From: Cyclobacteriaceae bacterium
GTDB lineage: Bacteria > Bacteroidota > Bacteroidia > Cytophagales > Cyclobacteriaceae
DNA: 14,892 nucleotides
Reading direction: 5' to 3'
NCBI GenBank assembly: GCA_029861825.1
Contig: JAOTYN010000041.1
Coordinates: forward strand, 1-14,892
Shown: piece after piece, positions 1 through 7,033 of the stretch
Layout of the letters: each line of letters begins with the position of its first letter
Position numbering within the stretch: position 1 is the stretch's first letter
The notes under the pieces: generated by a model
The model's database searches: none
Seen by the model: the letters and a program-made list of their open reading frames with translations, nothing else
Told to the model about the DNA's origin: nothing
Translations under genes and position numbers: made by a program

Positions 1-1
1 C

Positions 2-619
2 ACCAGCGGCCCCATCAGATCCTTGGCCTACAATCAGTTAGGCGTAATGAGCTATCAGCTTTCCGAACAATCAGAAGATGGAGAGGGTCTGCAAGAGGCC
101 AAAGAAATGTTCAAGTCGGCCTTACGAATAAACCCACAAAATGAAGACGCTCGTTTCAACTATGAATTGGTGAGTAAGATGCTGGATGAGCAACAGCAAC
201 ATCAGGATCAAGATCAGGACAACCAACAGCAACAAGATCAAGATCAACAGCAACAAGATCAAAATAAAGAGCAGCAGGAGCAGCAGAATCAGGAGCAGCA
301 AAATCAAGAACAACAGCAGTCCGGAGAGGATGAGCAACAGGAAGAGTCCGGAGAACAAAAACCGGAAGACTCCGAACAAAAGTACGGAGAGCCTCAGGAA
401 GGCGAGGAAAAAAACCCTCAGCAACCACAGGACGAACAGCAACAGGAGCAGCAAGCCCAGGAACGACCATCCGATCCCTCCAAAATTGAAGAAATGAAGA
501 TCAGCGAGGAAAAAGCCAAGATGATTCTGGAGGCTATGAAGAACGCTGAAGTCCAGTATATTCAACAAAACAAAAGGAAGTCCACCAAAAGACCGGACAG
601 CGGTAAGCCGGACTGGTAA
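2..619 (+). CDS. batC: BatC-like TPR protein with Gln/Glu-rich tract (3' part; 5' end outside window)
   Basis: The reading frame is open from base 2, so the gene enters from the left; the in-frame TTG at 23 is probably an internal codon. 205 residues are visible. Residues about 7-60 look like the end of a tetratricopeptide repeat region (an ALRINPQNEDARFNYEL segment). Residues about 62-154 are almost entirely Gln, Glu, Asp and Asn. The last 45 residues form a charged helix-like stretch (EEKAKMILEAMKNAE) with the terminal SGKPDW, a tail I recognise from Bacteroidota Bat (aerotolerance) TPR proteins. BatC proteins are thought to act in the periplasm with the VWA-domain proteins BatA/BatB; the molecular role is unsettled. 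The usual downstream batD is absent: a thiolase follows after 18 bases. Other low-complexity TPR proteins are possible, so the symbol is tentative. Confidence 0.7.
   Translation, partial: TSGPIRSLAYNQLGVMSYQLSEQSEDGEGLQEAKEMFKSALRINPQNEDARFNYELVSKMLDEQQQHQDQDQDNQQQQDQDQQQQDQNKEQQEQQNQEQQNQEQQQSGEDEQQEESGEQKPEDSEQKYGEPQEGEEKNPQQPQDEQQQEQQAQERPSDPSKIEEMKISEEKAKMILEAMKNAEVQYIQQNKRKSTKRPDSGKPDW
185..463 (+). repeat. Gln/Asp/Glu low-complexity coding tract
   Basis: This stretch of the batC-like gene is built from irregular runs of CAA/CAG, GAT/GAC and GAA/GAG codons. It is densest at 185-319, where units such as caagatcaggac and gagcagcaggag recur. It codes for a strongly acidic, probably disordered linker between the TPR part and the conserved C-terminal tail. 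Such tracts vary in length between strains. They also create long but meaningless open frames on the opposite strand. Confidence 0.85.
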
Positions 620-637
620 TGTAGAAACAACTCACTC

Positions 638-1816
638 ATGAAAGAAGTATTTGTAATTTCCGCGGCACGTACGCCCATTGGAAGTTTCGGGGGGATCCTC
701 TCCGGCTTTACCGCCGTAGAATTGGGAACTAAAGCGGTTCAGGGAGCGCTGCAAAAAGCCCAGGTAGACCCCAAAGAAGTAAATGAGGTTTTCATTGGCA
801 ATGTGATCTCTGCAAACCTGGGGCAAGCCCCGGCTCGACAGGTAGCCATTCAAGCAGGCATCGGCCATAATGTACCCTGTACCACAGTCAATAAAGTATG
901 TGCTTCGGGGATGAAATCGGTGATGCTGGGAGCGCAATCCATCATGTTGGGCATCAACGATGTAGTGGTGGCTGGAGGAATGGAGAGCATGAGTAATATC
1001 CCGTACTATTTGCCCAAGGCCCGGTTTGGCTATAAATACGGACAGGGCGCTTTGGTTGACGGCCTGGAGAAAGATGGCTTGTGGGAAGTGTACAACCAAT
1101 TTGCCATGGGCAACTGCGCCGATCACACCGCCAAGGAAATGAACATTACCCGTGAGCAGCAAGATGATTATGCCATCTCCTCTTACCAAAGAGTGGCCGC
1201 AGCCACAGAATCCGGATATTTCAAAGATGAGATCATTCCCATAGAGATCCCTCAGAGAAAGGGTGACCCGGTAGTCATGACCGAAGATGAAGAATTCAAG
1301 AAAGTAAATTTTGAAAAGATCCCCAGCTTGCGCCCGGTATTTTCCAAAGAGGGTACGGTGACCGCTGCGAATGCGTCCACTATCAACGATGGAGCGGCAG
1401 CGCTGATCCTCATGTCTAAGGAAAAGGTCGAAGAATTGGGTGTTAAGCCCATAGCCAAAGTTCGAGGGTTTGCAGATGCCGCTCAAGATCCTTTGTGGTT
1501 CACCACCGCGCCGTCGCTGGCTATACCCCGAGCTATGGCTCATGCAGGTATAGACAGTTCCGATGTGAGCTTTTACGAAATAAATGAGGCCTTTGCGGCT
1601 GTAGCCCTGGCTAACAATATCAATTTGGAACTGGATGCCGATAAGGTCAATGTTTTCGGAGGTGCGGTAGCCATTGGACACCCCTTGGGCTGCAGTGGAG
1701 CACGTATCCTCACCACCTTAAACAGTGTGCTGCATCACAAAGAGGGAGAAATTGGCGTAGCCGGTATCTGTAACGGAGGGGGCGGAGCTTCCGCCCTGGT
1801 TTTGGAAAAAGTATAA
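638..1816 (+). CDS. Acetyl-CoA C-acetyltransferase (thiolase)
   Basis: Full-length 392-residue thiolase, the usual size for the bacterial degradative/biosynthetic family. It joins two acetyl-CoA into acetoacetyl-CoA or cleaves 3-ketoacyl-CoA with CoA. Visible catalytic features are the nucleophilic Cys88 in NKVCASGMKS, NEAF at 316-319, His348 in GGAVAIGHPLGCSG, and the acid/base Cys378 in CNGGGGAS. The N-terminal VISAARTPIGSFGG is also typical. The ATG at 638 sits directly before this conserved start. The gene lies 18 bases after the batC-like gene and may share its transcript; no other acyl-CoA gene is adjacent. Sequence alone does not separate acetoacetyl-CoA synthesis from fatty-acid beta-oxidation, so I give no symbol. 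Confidence 0.95.
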   Translation: MKEVFVISAARTPIGSFGGILSGFTAVELGTKAVQGALQKAQVDPKEVNEVFIGNVISANLGQAPARQVAIQAGIGHNVPCTTVNKVCASGMKSVMLGAQSIMLGINDVVVAGGMESMSNIPYYLPKARFGYKYGQGALVDGLEKDGLWEVYNQFAMGNCADHTAKEMNITREQQDDYAISSYQRVAAATESGYFKDEIIPIEIPQRKGDPVVMTEDEEFKKVNFEKIPSLRPVFSKEGTVTAANASTINDGAAALILMSKEKVEELGVKPIAKVRGFADAAQDPLWFTTAPSLAIPRAMAHAGIDSSDVSFYEINEAFAAVALANNINLELDADKVNVFGGAVAIGHPLGCSGARILTTLNSVLHHKEGEIGVAGICNGGGGASALVLEKV

Positions 1817-1818
1817 TA

Positions 1819-1854
1819 ACTTCCCCTGGCCAACGTTTTTAGGAAGTATTTTTT
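1819..1854 (+). terminator. Possible intrinsic terminator after the thiolase gene
   Basis: ACTTCC at 1819-1824 is complementary to GGAAGT at 1842-1847, with a 17-base loop. The stem is followed at once by ATTTTTT (1848-1854). It sits just past the thiolase stop, as expected for a factor-independent terminator, but the stem is only six base pairs with little GC, so it is weak. The T-run ends four bases before the next ATG and also looks like a degenerate -7 box, so its role is uncertain. Confidence 0.35.
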
Positions 1855-1858
1855 AGAT

Positions 1859-3178
1859 ATGAAAGCACTTTTAGCAATTACAGTAGGCTTCCTCCTCAGT
1901 ATTCACGCTCATGGCCAAACTTGGGTCCGAACCTACCACGATTCCCTTCAAACCCGGATAAATGAAGAATATCAAATCTTGGAGGGAGATTCCAGCCTGG
2001 TGCACGGCCCCTATGCGAAATACCATGTAAATGGTGCTTTAGCCATACGCGGACAGTTTGAAAAAGGCATAAAGTACGGCACTTTTGAGGAGTTCTACCC
2101 GGACAGTACTGCTCTGCGTACCACTAATTTTAAGGATGGCAAGCGACACGGATTAGTTAAGGCCTTTGCCCAAAACGGAAAATTGATCCAGGAGGTCCAT
2201 TTCCAGCAAGATACTATCCAGGGTGATCTGATCACCTACTTCGATGATGGTACCGTCAAGAGTAAAGCGCACTTTGCCCATGGCAAGCCGGACGGACTGA
2301 TCGTGGAGTATCATCCTGGTGGCAACTTAAAAAGTGAGATTATCTATGCCCGGGGAAAACCTAACGGTATTTCTAAAAAGTACTACCCCAACGGACAACT
2401 GCGCTCGGAAGCCAACTACACCGATGGATTGGTGAATGGGTTTTTCAAGACCTACTACCAAAACGGGCAGTTGGATACAGAATCGCAGTTGGAAAGCGGC
2501 AAGAAATCAGGTGTTTTCAGAACCTACAATAAGACGGGACAATTGATCCAAGAGGGAAATTACCTGGACGGCATGCTGAACGGTCCTAATAAAGCATATT
2601 ACCCTTCAGGAGCACTAAAGCATCAATATGACTATGAAGTGGGCAAACGGAAGGGAGAAAACTACCAATACTACCCCGACGGCACTGTAAAATCAAAAGC
2701 GGTGTACCAGCAAATGGAGAAAGACAGTAAAATTACTGAGTATCATCCCACGGGAACCGTGTCTGTCGAAAAGGTTCATAAGAACGGTAAACCCTTCGGC
2801 CGATGGAAATACTTTCATACCAATCAAGAGCTCCAATCCCTGGAAGAATATCAGGAGGGCAAGATCCAAAGCAGGGTCACCTTCGATTCCTTGGGTCGTA
2901 AGCACTCCGAAGAGCCTTTTCTGCAGGGTCTAACTCACGGTATTGTACGCACCTATCACCCACAAGGCCAGATTGCCAGTGAAACAGATTATAAACTAGG
3001 AAAAAAAACCGGTCCCTTTCAGCGATTCTTTGCTCAAGGTCAAGTAGAAATTAAAGGCAAATACCTTAAAGACAAAGAAATCGGAGTTTGGGAATATTTC
3101 AATGAATCCGGTATACTAGTTAAAAAGGTCACATTCAACCGTGGTAAAATAGAGAACGAGGAACTTTTTGAGCAGTAA
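1859..3178 (+). CDS. Secreted MORN_2/YwqK-type repeat protein
   Basis: 439 residues. An N-terminal signal peptide is evident: Lys2, a hydrophobic core at about 3-15, and probable cleavage near residue 19-20 in HAHGQ. After about 28 further residues the protein consists of sixteen tandem repeats (residues 49-431), all 24 residues long except the thirteenth (23). A typical unit is NGISKKYYPNGQLRSE followed by ANYTDGLV: an aromatic pair, a Gly turn, a Leu/Ile-Ser-Glu strand, then a Gly-Lys linker. This matches the MORN_2 family, often labelled toxin-antitoxin YwqK family antitoxin. That label is inherited by similarity and nothing here supports a toxin partner. Export implies a periplasmic, outer-membrane-associated or extracellular place. 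Function is unknown; a protein- or membrane-binding repeat scaffold is an inference. No transmembrane segment or secretion tail is seen. Confidence 0.85.
   Translation: MKALLAITVGFLLSIHAHGQTWVRTYHDSLQTRINEEYQILEGDSSLVHGPYAKYHVNGALAIRGQFEKGIKYGTFEEFYPDSTALRTTNFKDGKRHGLVKAFAQNGKLIQEVHFQQDTIQGDLITYFDDGTVKSKAHFAHGKPDGLIVEYHPGGNLKSEIIYARGKPNGISKKYYPNGQLRSEANYTDGLVNGFFKTYYQNGQLDTESQLESGKKSGVFRTYNKTGQLIQEGNYLDGMLNGPNKAYYPSGALKHQYDYEVGKRKGENYQYYPDGTVKSKAVYQQMEKDSKITEYHPTGTVSVEKVHKNGKPFGRWKYFHTNQELQSLEEYQEGKIQSRVTFDSLGRKHSEEPFLQGLTHGIVRTYHPQGQIASETDYKLGKKTGPFQRFFAQGQVEIKGKYLKDKEIGVWEYFNESGILVKKVTFNRGKIENEELFEQ
2003..3151 (+). repeat. Sixteen tandem 24-residue repeat units (MORN_2 type)
   Basis: Aligning the protein by eye on the pattern xG-x3-x(Y/F)(Y/H)PxGx(L/V)-x(S/E)-x3-Y-x-x-GK gives sixteen consecutive units with no gap, from residue 49 to 431. 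Only unit 13 departs in length, by one residue. Units 10-13 are the most degenerate in sequence. DNA identity between units is low, so the array is old rather than a recent expansion. Confidence 0.85.
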
Positions 3179-3184
3179 TATTTA

Positions 3185-3213
3185 TTGCTGGCTATTTTTT
3201 TTCCTTAAATTTG
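3185..3213 (+). promoter_or_regulatory. Bacteroidota-type promoter of purC (near-leaderless)
   Basis: TTG at 3185-3187 and a perfect TAnnTTTG box (TAAATTTG, 3206-3213) are separated by 18 bases, within the 17-23 spacing of Bacteroidota sigma-A (-33/-7) promoters. The box ends six bases before the ATG at 3220, so transcription would begin within a few bases of the start codon. This also argues that the in-frame TTG at 3211 is part of the promoter rather than the start. Confidence 0.6.
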
Positions 3214-3219
3214 GACACC

Positions 3220-4173
3220 ATGAGTTGGGCCATCAAAGAAACAAATTTCAGCTTTCCCGGACTGGAAAAATTCTATCGGGGTAAAGTTCGCGATGTTTAC
3301 CATTTTACTGATACTATGGCGGTAGTAGTTACCGATCGCATTTCGGCTTTTGACGTAGTTCTCCCCAGGCCCATTCCCCATAAAGGACAAGTTTTAAATC
3401 AAATTGCCGCCAGTTTTCTGGGAGCTACAGAAGACCTGGTACCTAATTGGTTGATCGCCACCCCACACCCCCACGTGACTATAGGAAAAAGGTGTGAACC
3501 ATTACCCGTCGAAATGGTGATCAGAGGATATTTGGCAGGACATTCGTGGAGATTGTACCGGGAGGGGAAACGCACCATTTGCGGCGTGCCATTGCCTAAC
3601 GGGCTGAAAGAAAATGACCGGCTGCCTCACCCTATTATAACCCCTACCACCAAAGCGGCAGAAGGGCATGATCAGGACATCTCCCGGGAGGAGATCTTGA
3701 AGGGCCGCATTGTAAATGAAGATCACTACCGTATTATGGAACAGTACACTCAAGCTCTGTTTGACCGTGGCACTGCGCTTGCCGCTTCCAAAGGGTTAAT
3801 ACTGGTAGATACCAAGTATGAATATGGGCTGTATCATGATGAGGTCATCCTAATTGACGAGATCCATACTCCCGATTCTTCTCGATATTTTTATGCTAAA
3901 GGTTATGAGGACCGACAGTTAAAAGGAGTGCCTCAGAAACAACTTAGCAAGGAATTCGTTAGAGAATGGTTGATGAGTAATGGCTTTCAGGGACTGGAAG
4001 GACAAACCATACCCGAAATGACAGACAAGGTTGTAAATTCCATTTCAGAGCGGTATATTGAATTATTCGAAAAGGTAATGGGAAAGCCTTTTCAGAAACC
4101 TGAACTACCTCATAACCTCGACCAAATTCAACAGTGTATTTTGCAGTTTTTAGCAGATCCTGTAGATAATTAA
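3220..4173 (+). CDS. purC: Phosphoribosylaminoimidazole-succinocarboxamide synthase (SAICAR synthase)
   Basis: ATP-dependent ligation of aspartate to CAIR, giving SAICAR, in de novo purine synthesis; a cytosolic enzyme. From the ATG at 3220 the protein has 317 residues, typical of the longer Bacteroidota PurC. Motifs in order: GKVRDVY (21-27) in the ATP-binding lobe, TDRISAFD (38-45), NWLIATP, VEMVIRGYLAGHSW (about 97-110), the signature TPTTKAAEGHDQDIS (about 141-154), ILVDTKYEYG and LIDEIHTPDSSRYF. An in-frame TTG at 3211 would add three residues but lies inside the -7 box. It appears to lead a co-directional run with the STAS gene, rnz and the YhhQ-type gene. No other pur gene is adjacent. 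Confidence 0.97.
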   Translation: MSWAIKETNFSFPGLEKFYRGKVRDVYHFTDTMAVVVTDRISAFDVVLPRPIPHKGQVLNQIAASFLGATEDLVPNWLIATPHPHVTIGKRCEPLPVEMVIRGYLAGHSWRLYREGKRTICGVPLPNGLKENDRLPHPIITPTTKAAEGHDQDISREEILKGRIVNEDHYRIMEQYTQALFDRGTALAASKGLILVDTKYEYGLYHDEVILIDEIHTPDSSRYFYAKGYEDRQLKGVPQKQLSKEFVREWLMSNGFQGLEGQTIPEMTDKVVNSISERYIELFEKVMGKPFQKPELPHNLDQIQQCILQFLADPVDN

Positions 4174-4194
4174 GAACGGAAACTATTCAAAGGC

Positions 4195-4578
4195 ATGAAA
4201 TATACCATAGACAAACAAGAACAATACACCTTAATACACCTTCACGAAGAAAAACTTAACTCTACCCTAGCCCCTCAGTTAAAATCTGATTTTGTAAGTC
4301 TGCATGCCGAAGGCACCAAAAACGTGATTTTGGATTTGAAGGAAGTCAAATATATTGACTCATCTGGCCTTAGCGCCTTATTGGTGGGGAACCGTATCAC
4401 CAATGACGGTGGAGGTGTACTGGTATTGACCTCTATCTCCGACCACGTGATCAAGTTGATAAAAATATCTCAGCTGGATTCTATCCTGAACATACTCCCT
4501 TCTGTAGAGGAGGCTCGTGATGCCGTGTTCATGCACGAAATCGAAGGGGATCTTAAAGGAGATGAAAACGGCTTATAA
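4195..4578 (+). CDS. Single-domain STAS protein (anti-sigma factor antagonist-like)
   Basis: 127 residues, essentially one STAS domain like SpoIIAA/RsbV. The signature DSSGLSALL at 55-63 contains the conserved Ser56 that is phosphorylated in such antagonists, preceded by the strand NVILDLKEVKYI. The final 20 residues are acidic and outside the domain. Proteins of this kind normally bind a switch kinase or anti-sigma factor and are toggled by Ser phosphorylation and a PP2C phosphatase, but no kinase or phosphatase gene is nearby. It lies 21 bases after purC, and its TAA is immediately followed by the TTG start of rnz, so translation of the pair is probably coupled. The true partner is unknown. 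Confidence 0.88.
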   Translation: MKYTIDKQEQYTLIHLHEEKLNSTLAPQLKSDFVSLHAEGTKNVILDLKEVKYIDSSGLSALLVGNRITNDGGGVLVLTSISDHVIKLIKISQLDSILNILPSVEEARDAVFMHEIEGDLKGDENGL

Positions 4579-5496
4579 TTGTCGTTTGAATTAACCATAC
4601 TCGGTTCCAACTCAGCAGCGCCTGCCCATAGCAGGCATCAATCGGCCCAGGTATTAAGAATTGAAAATCAGGCATTCCTGATAGATTGTGGTGAGGGTAC
4701 TCAGATGCAAATCAGCAGGTACCGTGTTAAACTCAATCGAATTCACCACATATTTATTAGTCATCTTCACGGGGACCACTACCTGGGTTTAGTGGGCCTT
4801 ATTTCCACCATGCACCTTCGACAAAGGGACGAAGACCTCACCATATTCGGACCACCGGGATTAGACAATATCATTACCATGCACCTAAAGTATACTGAAA
4901 TGGTGCTTTGCTACAAGATCAATTTTGTGGAGTTGGATCCTAATGCTTCCCATCTTATCCTGGAAACTGACTTAATTACCGTAACCTCCTTTCCGCTGGA
5001 CCACCGCATCCCCTGCACGGGGTTTTTATTTAAAGAGAAGCCCAGACCTTATAGGTTGAACAAAGAACAGGACCTGCGGGTGCTGTCTACGGATGAACTA
5101 AGTATTCTGAAATCAGGCAACCACGTTACCGACGGCAATGGCAGTATCAAGTATCGGTTGGAACAGTATACCTTTCCACCTAAAAAAGCCCGCTCCTATG
5201 CCTACTGTTCCGATACCCGCTACAATGAAGAGATCATCCCTTATATTAAAGGCGTGGACCTGCTTTACCATGAATCCACCTTTTTAAGTGATAGAAAACA
5301 ACGGGCACATGATACCTATCATAGCACTGCCCTGGAAGCCGCCAGGATCGCGCAAAAAGCTGAGGTCCTAAGATTGATCCTGGGACATTTTTCAATTCGC
5401 TACCGAGATCTGGACCCCTTATTGAAAGAAGCCCAAGAGGTGTTCTCCAATAGTCATCTGGCTATTGAAGGGGAACGCATTGCTGTAGAACATTAA
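4579..5496 (+). CDS. rnz: Ribonuclease Z (tRNA 3' endonuclease)
   Basis: 305 residues, the standard length of the short RNase Z, a zinc metallo-beta-lactamase that cuts the 3' trailer from tRNA precursors. All metal ligands are visible: HLHGDH at 62-67 (His62, His64, Asp66, His67), His142 in PLDHRIPCTGF, Asp212 in YCSDTRYN, and His270 in ILGHFSIRY. HESTF (231-235) and AHDTYHST (243-250) are also typical. The start is a TTG directly abutting the STAS stop; an AAAGGAG at 4555-4561 is rather far upstream (17 bases). No ATG is available near the conserved N-terminus (FELTILGSNSAAP). A substrate-exosite arm would fall at about residues 152-205. Confidence 0.96.
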   Translation: MSFELTILGSNSAAPAHSRHQSAQVLRIENQAFLIDCGEGTQMQISRYRVKLNRIHHIFISHLHGDHYLGLVGLISTMHLRQRDEDLTIFGPPGLDNIITMHLKYTEMVLCYKINFVELDPNASHLILETDLITVTSFPLDHRIPCTGFLFKEKPRPYRLNKEQDLRVLSTDELSILKSGNHVTDGNGSIKYRLEQYTFPPKKARSYAYCSDTRYNEEIIPYIKGVDLLYHESTFLSDRKQRAHDTYHSTALEAARIAQKAEVLRLILGHFSIRYRDLDPLLKEAQEVFSNSHLAIEGERIAVEH

Positions 5497-5498
5497 TT

Positions 5499-6272
5499 AT
5501 GGAGAAAAAGCATCGGTTGTTTTTGATCCTGGGAGGATTCTTTATCACCAATACCCTGGTGGCTGAGTTCATTGGGGTCAAGATCTTTTCCCTGGAGGCT
5601 TCATTAGGTTTCGAACCGCTCAACCTGAAACTGTTTGGAGTTGATGGTTTGGGCTTTAATCTGACCGCCGGAGTCATGCTTTGGCCCGTAGTGTTCGTAA
5701 TGACTGATATAATTAATGAATACTATGGAAAAAAAGGTGTGCGTACTCTATCCAATATGGCCGTGATGTTAATCCTTTACGCCTTCTTTATGTTTTTTTG
5801 GGGTATCCATTTGGTGCCAAATGAGTGGTGGCAATTTCAAAGCGGACTGCAAAAGGACCCCACACAAAGTATCCCTGATATGGACTTGGCATTCCGTAAA
5901 ATTTTCGGACAAGGATTGTGGATCATCGTGGGATCATTGGTAGCTTTTTTGGTCGGCCAAATCGTGGATGTACTGGTCTTCCATCGCATCAAACGACTTA
6001 CCGGTGAAGGAAAAGTATGGTTGAGGGCCACCGGCTCTACCCTGGTGTCGCAGTTCATCGATAGTTATGTGGTGTTGATGATCGCTTTCTATGTAGGGGC
6101 TGACTGGGATCTGGTGCGTGTCCTGGCCATTGGCACGGTAAACTACCTTTACAAATTTTCCCTGGCCATTTTGCTTACCCCTATGATTTACCTAGGCCAT
6201 TTCCTTATCGACCGGTATTTGGGCCATGAACTGGCCCATAAAATGAGAAAAGAAGCTGCAGCTGCTAGTTAG
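5499..6272 (+). CDS. yhhQ: Queuosine precursor transporter, YhhQ/VUT family
   Basis: 257 residues with about six hydrophobic segments. Family hallmarks are an N-terminal segment with TNTLVAEFIGVKIF (about 17-30), the block WPVVFVMTDIINEYYGKKGV (62-81) and the late segment STLVSQFIDSYVV (about 180-192) carrying a conserved Asp. E. coli YhhQ imports preQ0/preQ1 for queuosine synthesis; the family (COG1738) was earlier called VUT or DUF165. An insertion of about 30 polar residues (around 104-133) separates two membrane segments. The ATG lies two bases after the rnz stop, indicating co-transcription. Association with RNase Z gives a tRNA-maturation theme, but this is inference. No queuosine synthesis gene or preQ1 riboswitch is visible. 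Confidence 0.9.
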   Translation: MEKKHRLFLILGGFFITNTLVAEFIGVKIFSLEASLGFEPLNLKLFGVDGLGFNLTAGVMLWPVVFVMTDIINEYYGKKGVRTLSNMAVMLILYAFFMFFWGIHLVPNEWWQFQSGLQKDPTQSIPDMDLAFRKIFGQGLWIIVGSLVAFLVGQIVDVLVFHRIKRLTGEGKVWLRATGSTLVSQFIDSYVVLMIAFYVGADWDLVRVLAIGTVNYLYKFSLAILLTPMIYLGHFLIDRYLGHELAHKMRKEAAAAS

Positions 6273-7014
6273 TATTTAGGGAGCGACGGATATTATCACA
6301 AATTACCGCTGTAGCTACCGCAGCATTAAGCGATTCCGCCACTCCGTAGCCAGGAATACATACCGTTTGGTGAATAAGGGGAGTCAGGCTGGTATCCAAA
6401 CCCTGGGCCTCATTGCCAATTACTAATACCCCGCCAGCGGGGAAGTCTACCTTATGTACATCCTCTCCCTTCATGCCAGCAGCAAAAATATTTGTCATAC
6501 CTTGCAGCGTCTCATGAAGATCCTGGTGGTAAACCGCTACCCTGGTGAAAGAACCCATACTGGCTTGGATAACCTTGGGATGATAATAGTCCGCACTATC
6601 GGACGAAGCCACTACTTTATTGATCCCATACCAATCGGCAATACGCAGTATGGTACCAAAATTTCCAGGATCGCGGATGCGGTCCAAAGCGATCACATAC
6701 TCATCGGGCTCAACCTCCCATGGTGGATGTTGTCTGAATCGGGCCACTGCCAAGGCCGCTTCATTGGTCTTGAAAGCACTAATAGCAGTTAATTGCTTAT
6801 TGGTAACCACTGCTACCCGGTCCTCCAACATTTTGAGAGATTTTTCGTTGTCCTCCCAGAACGGTTTGGTCACCATCAGATGGGTGATCTCAAAAGAGCT
6901 TTGAGCTAATTCCAGCACGCTTTTTGCTCCTTCAACTGAAAAGCTTTGTGCTTGTTTGCGGTATTTCTTTAATTGCAAAGACTTAATAAACCTTATAGTG
7001 CCTTTTGAGATCAT
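6265..7014 (-). CDS. TrmH/SpoU-family RNA 2'-O-methyltransferase
   Basis: From the ATG at 7014 the product is 249 residues, a normal size for this SPOUT (trefoil-knot) family, which methylates ribose 2'-OH in tRNA or rRNA with S-adenosylmethionine. The N-terminus (MISKGTIRFIKSLQLKKYR, VEGAKSV) is the small substrate-binding domain. The three SpoU motifs follow: LDRIRDPGNFGTILRIADW (110-128) with Asn118 and Arg124, VLVIGNEAQGL (196-206), and IPGYGVAESLNAAVA (220-234). The frame is open up to 7155, but that extension would cover the signal peptide of tamL and lies before the conserved start, so I reject it. The 3' end overlaps the end of the yhhQ gene by 8 bases, convergently. The target nucleotide cannot be told. 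Confidence 0.92.
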   Translation of the reverse strand: MISKGTIRFIKSLQLKKYRKQAQSFSVEGAKSVLELAQSSFEITHLMVTKPFWEDNEKSLKMLEDRVAVVTNKQLTAISAFKTNEAALAVARFRQHPPWEVEPDEYVIALDRIRDPGNFGTILRIADWYGINKVVASSDSADYYHPKVIQASMGSFTRVAVYHQDLHETLQGMTNIFAAGMKGEDVHKVDFPAGGVLVIGNEAQGLDTSLTPLIHQTVCIPGYGVAESLNAAVATAVICDNIRRSLNTN

Positions 7015-7033
7015 ATCCGGCAGTAAATCCAAG

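Noticed and set aside
122..568. Leucine-rich 148-codon - strand frame that looks like a membrane protein
   Set aside because: It is the reverse complement of the Gln/Glu codon tract (CAG/CAA/GAG read as Leu/Ile); an artefact of low complexity.
632..1681. 349-codon open frame on the - strand opposite the thiolase
   Set aside because: It lies wholly over a well-conserved thiolase; its translation shows no family motif and is explained by codon bias of the + strand gene.
1859..3178. The repeat protein as an antitoxin of a toxin-antitoxin pair
   Set aside because: It has a signal peptide, is much larger than an antitoxin, and no small toxin-like gene lies beside it.
3211..3219. TTG at 3211 as purC start
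   Set aside because: It falls inside the TAAATTTG promoter box, and family members begin near the ATG at 3220.
6956..7033. 26-residue N-terminal extension of TamL from the earliest start codon
   Set aside because: It would lie inside the methyltransferase gene and put a long polar stretch ahead of the lipoprotein signal.
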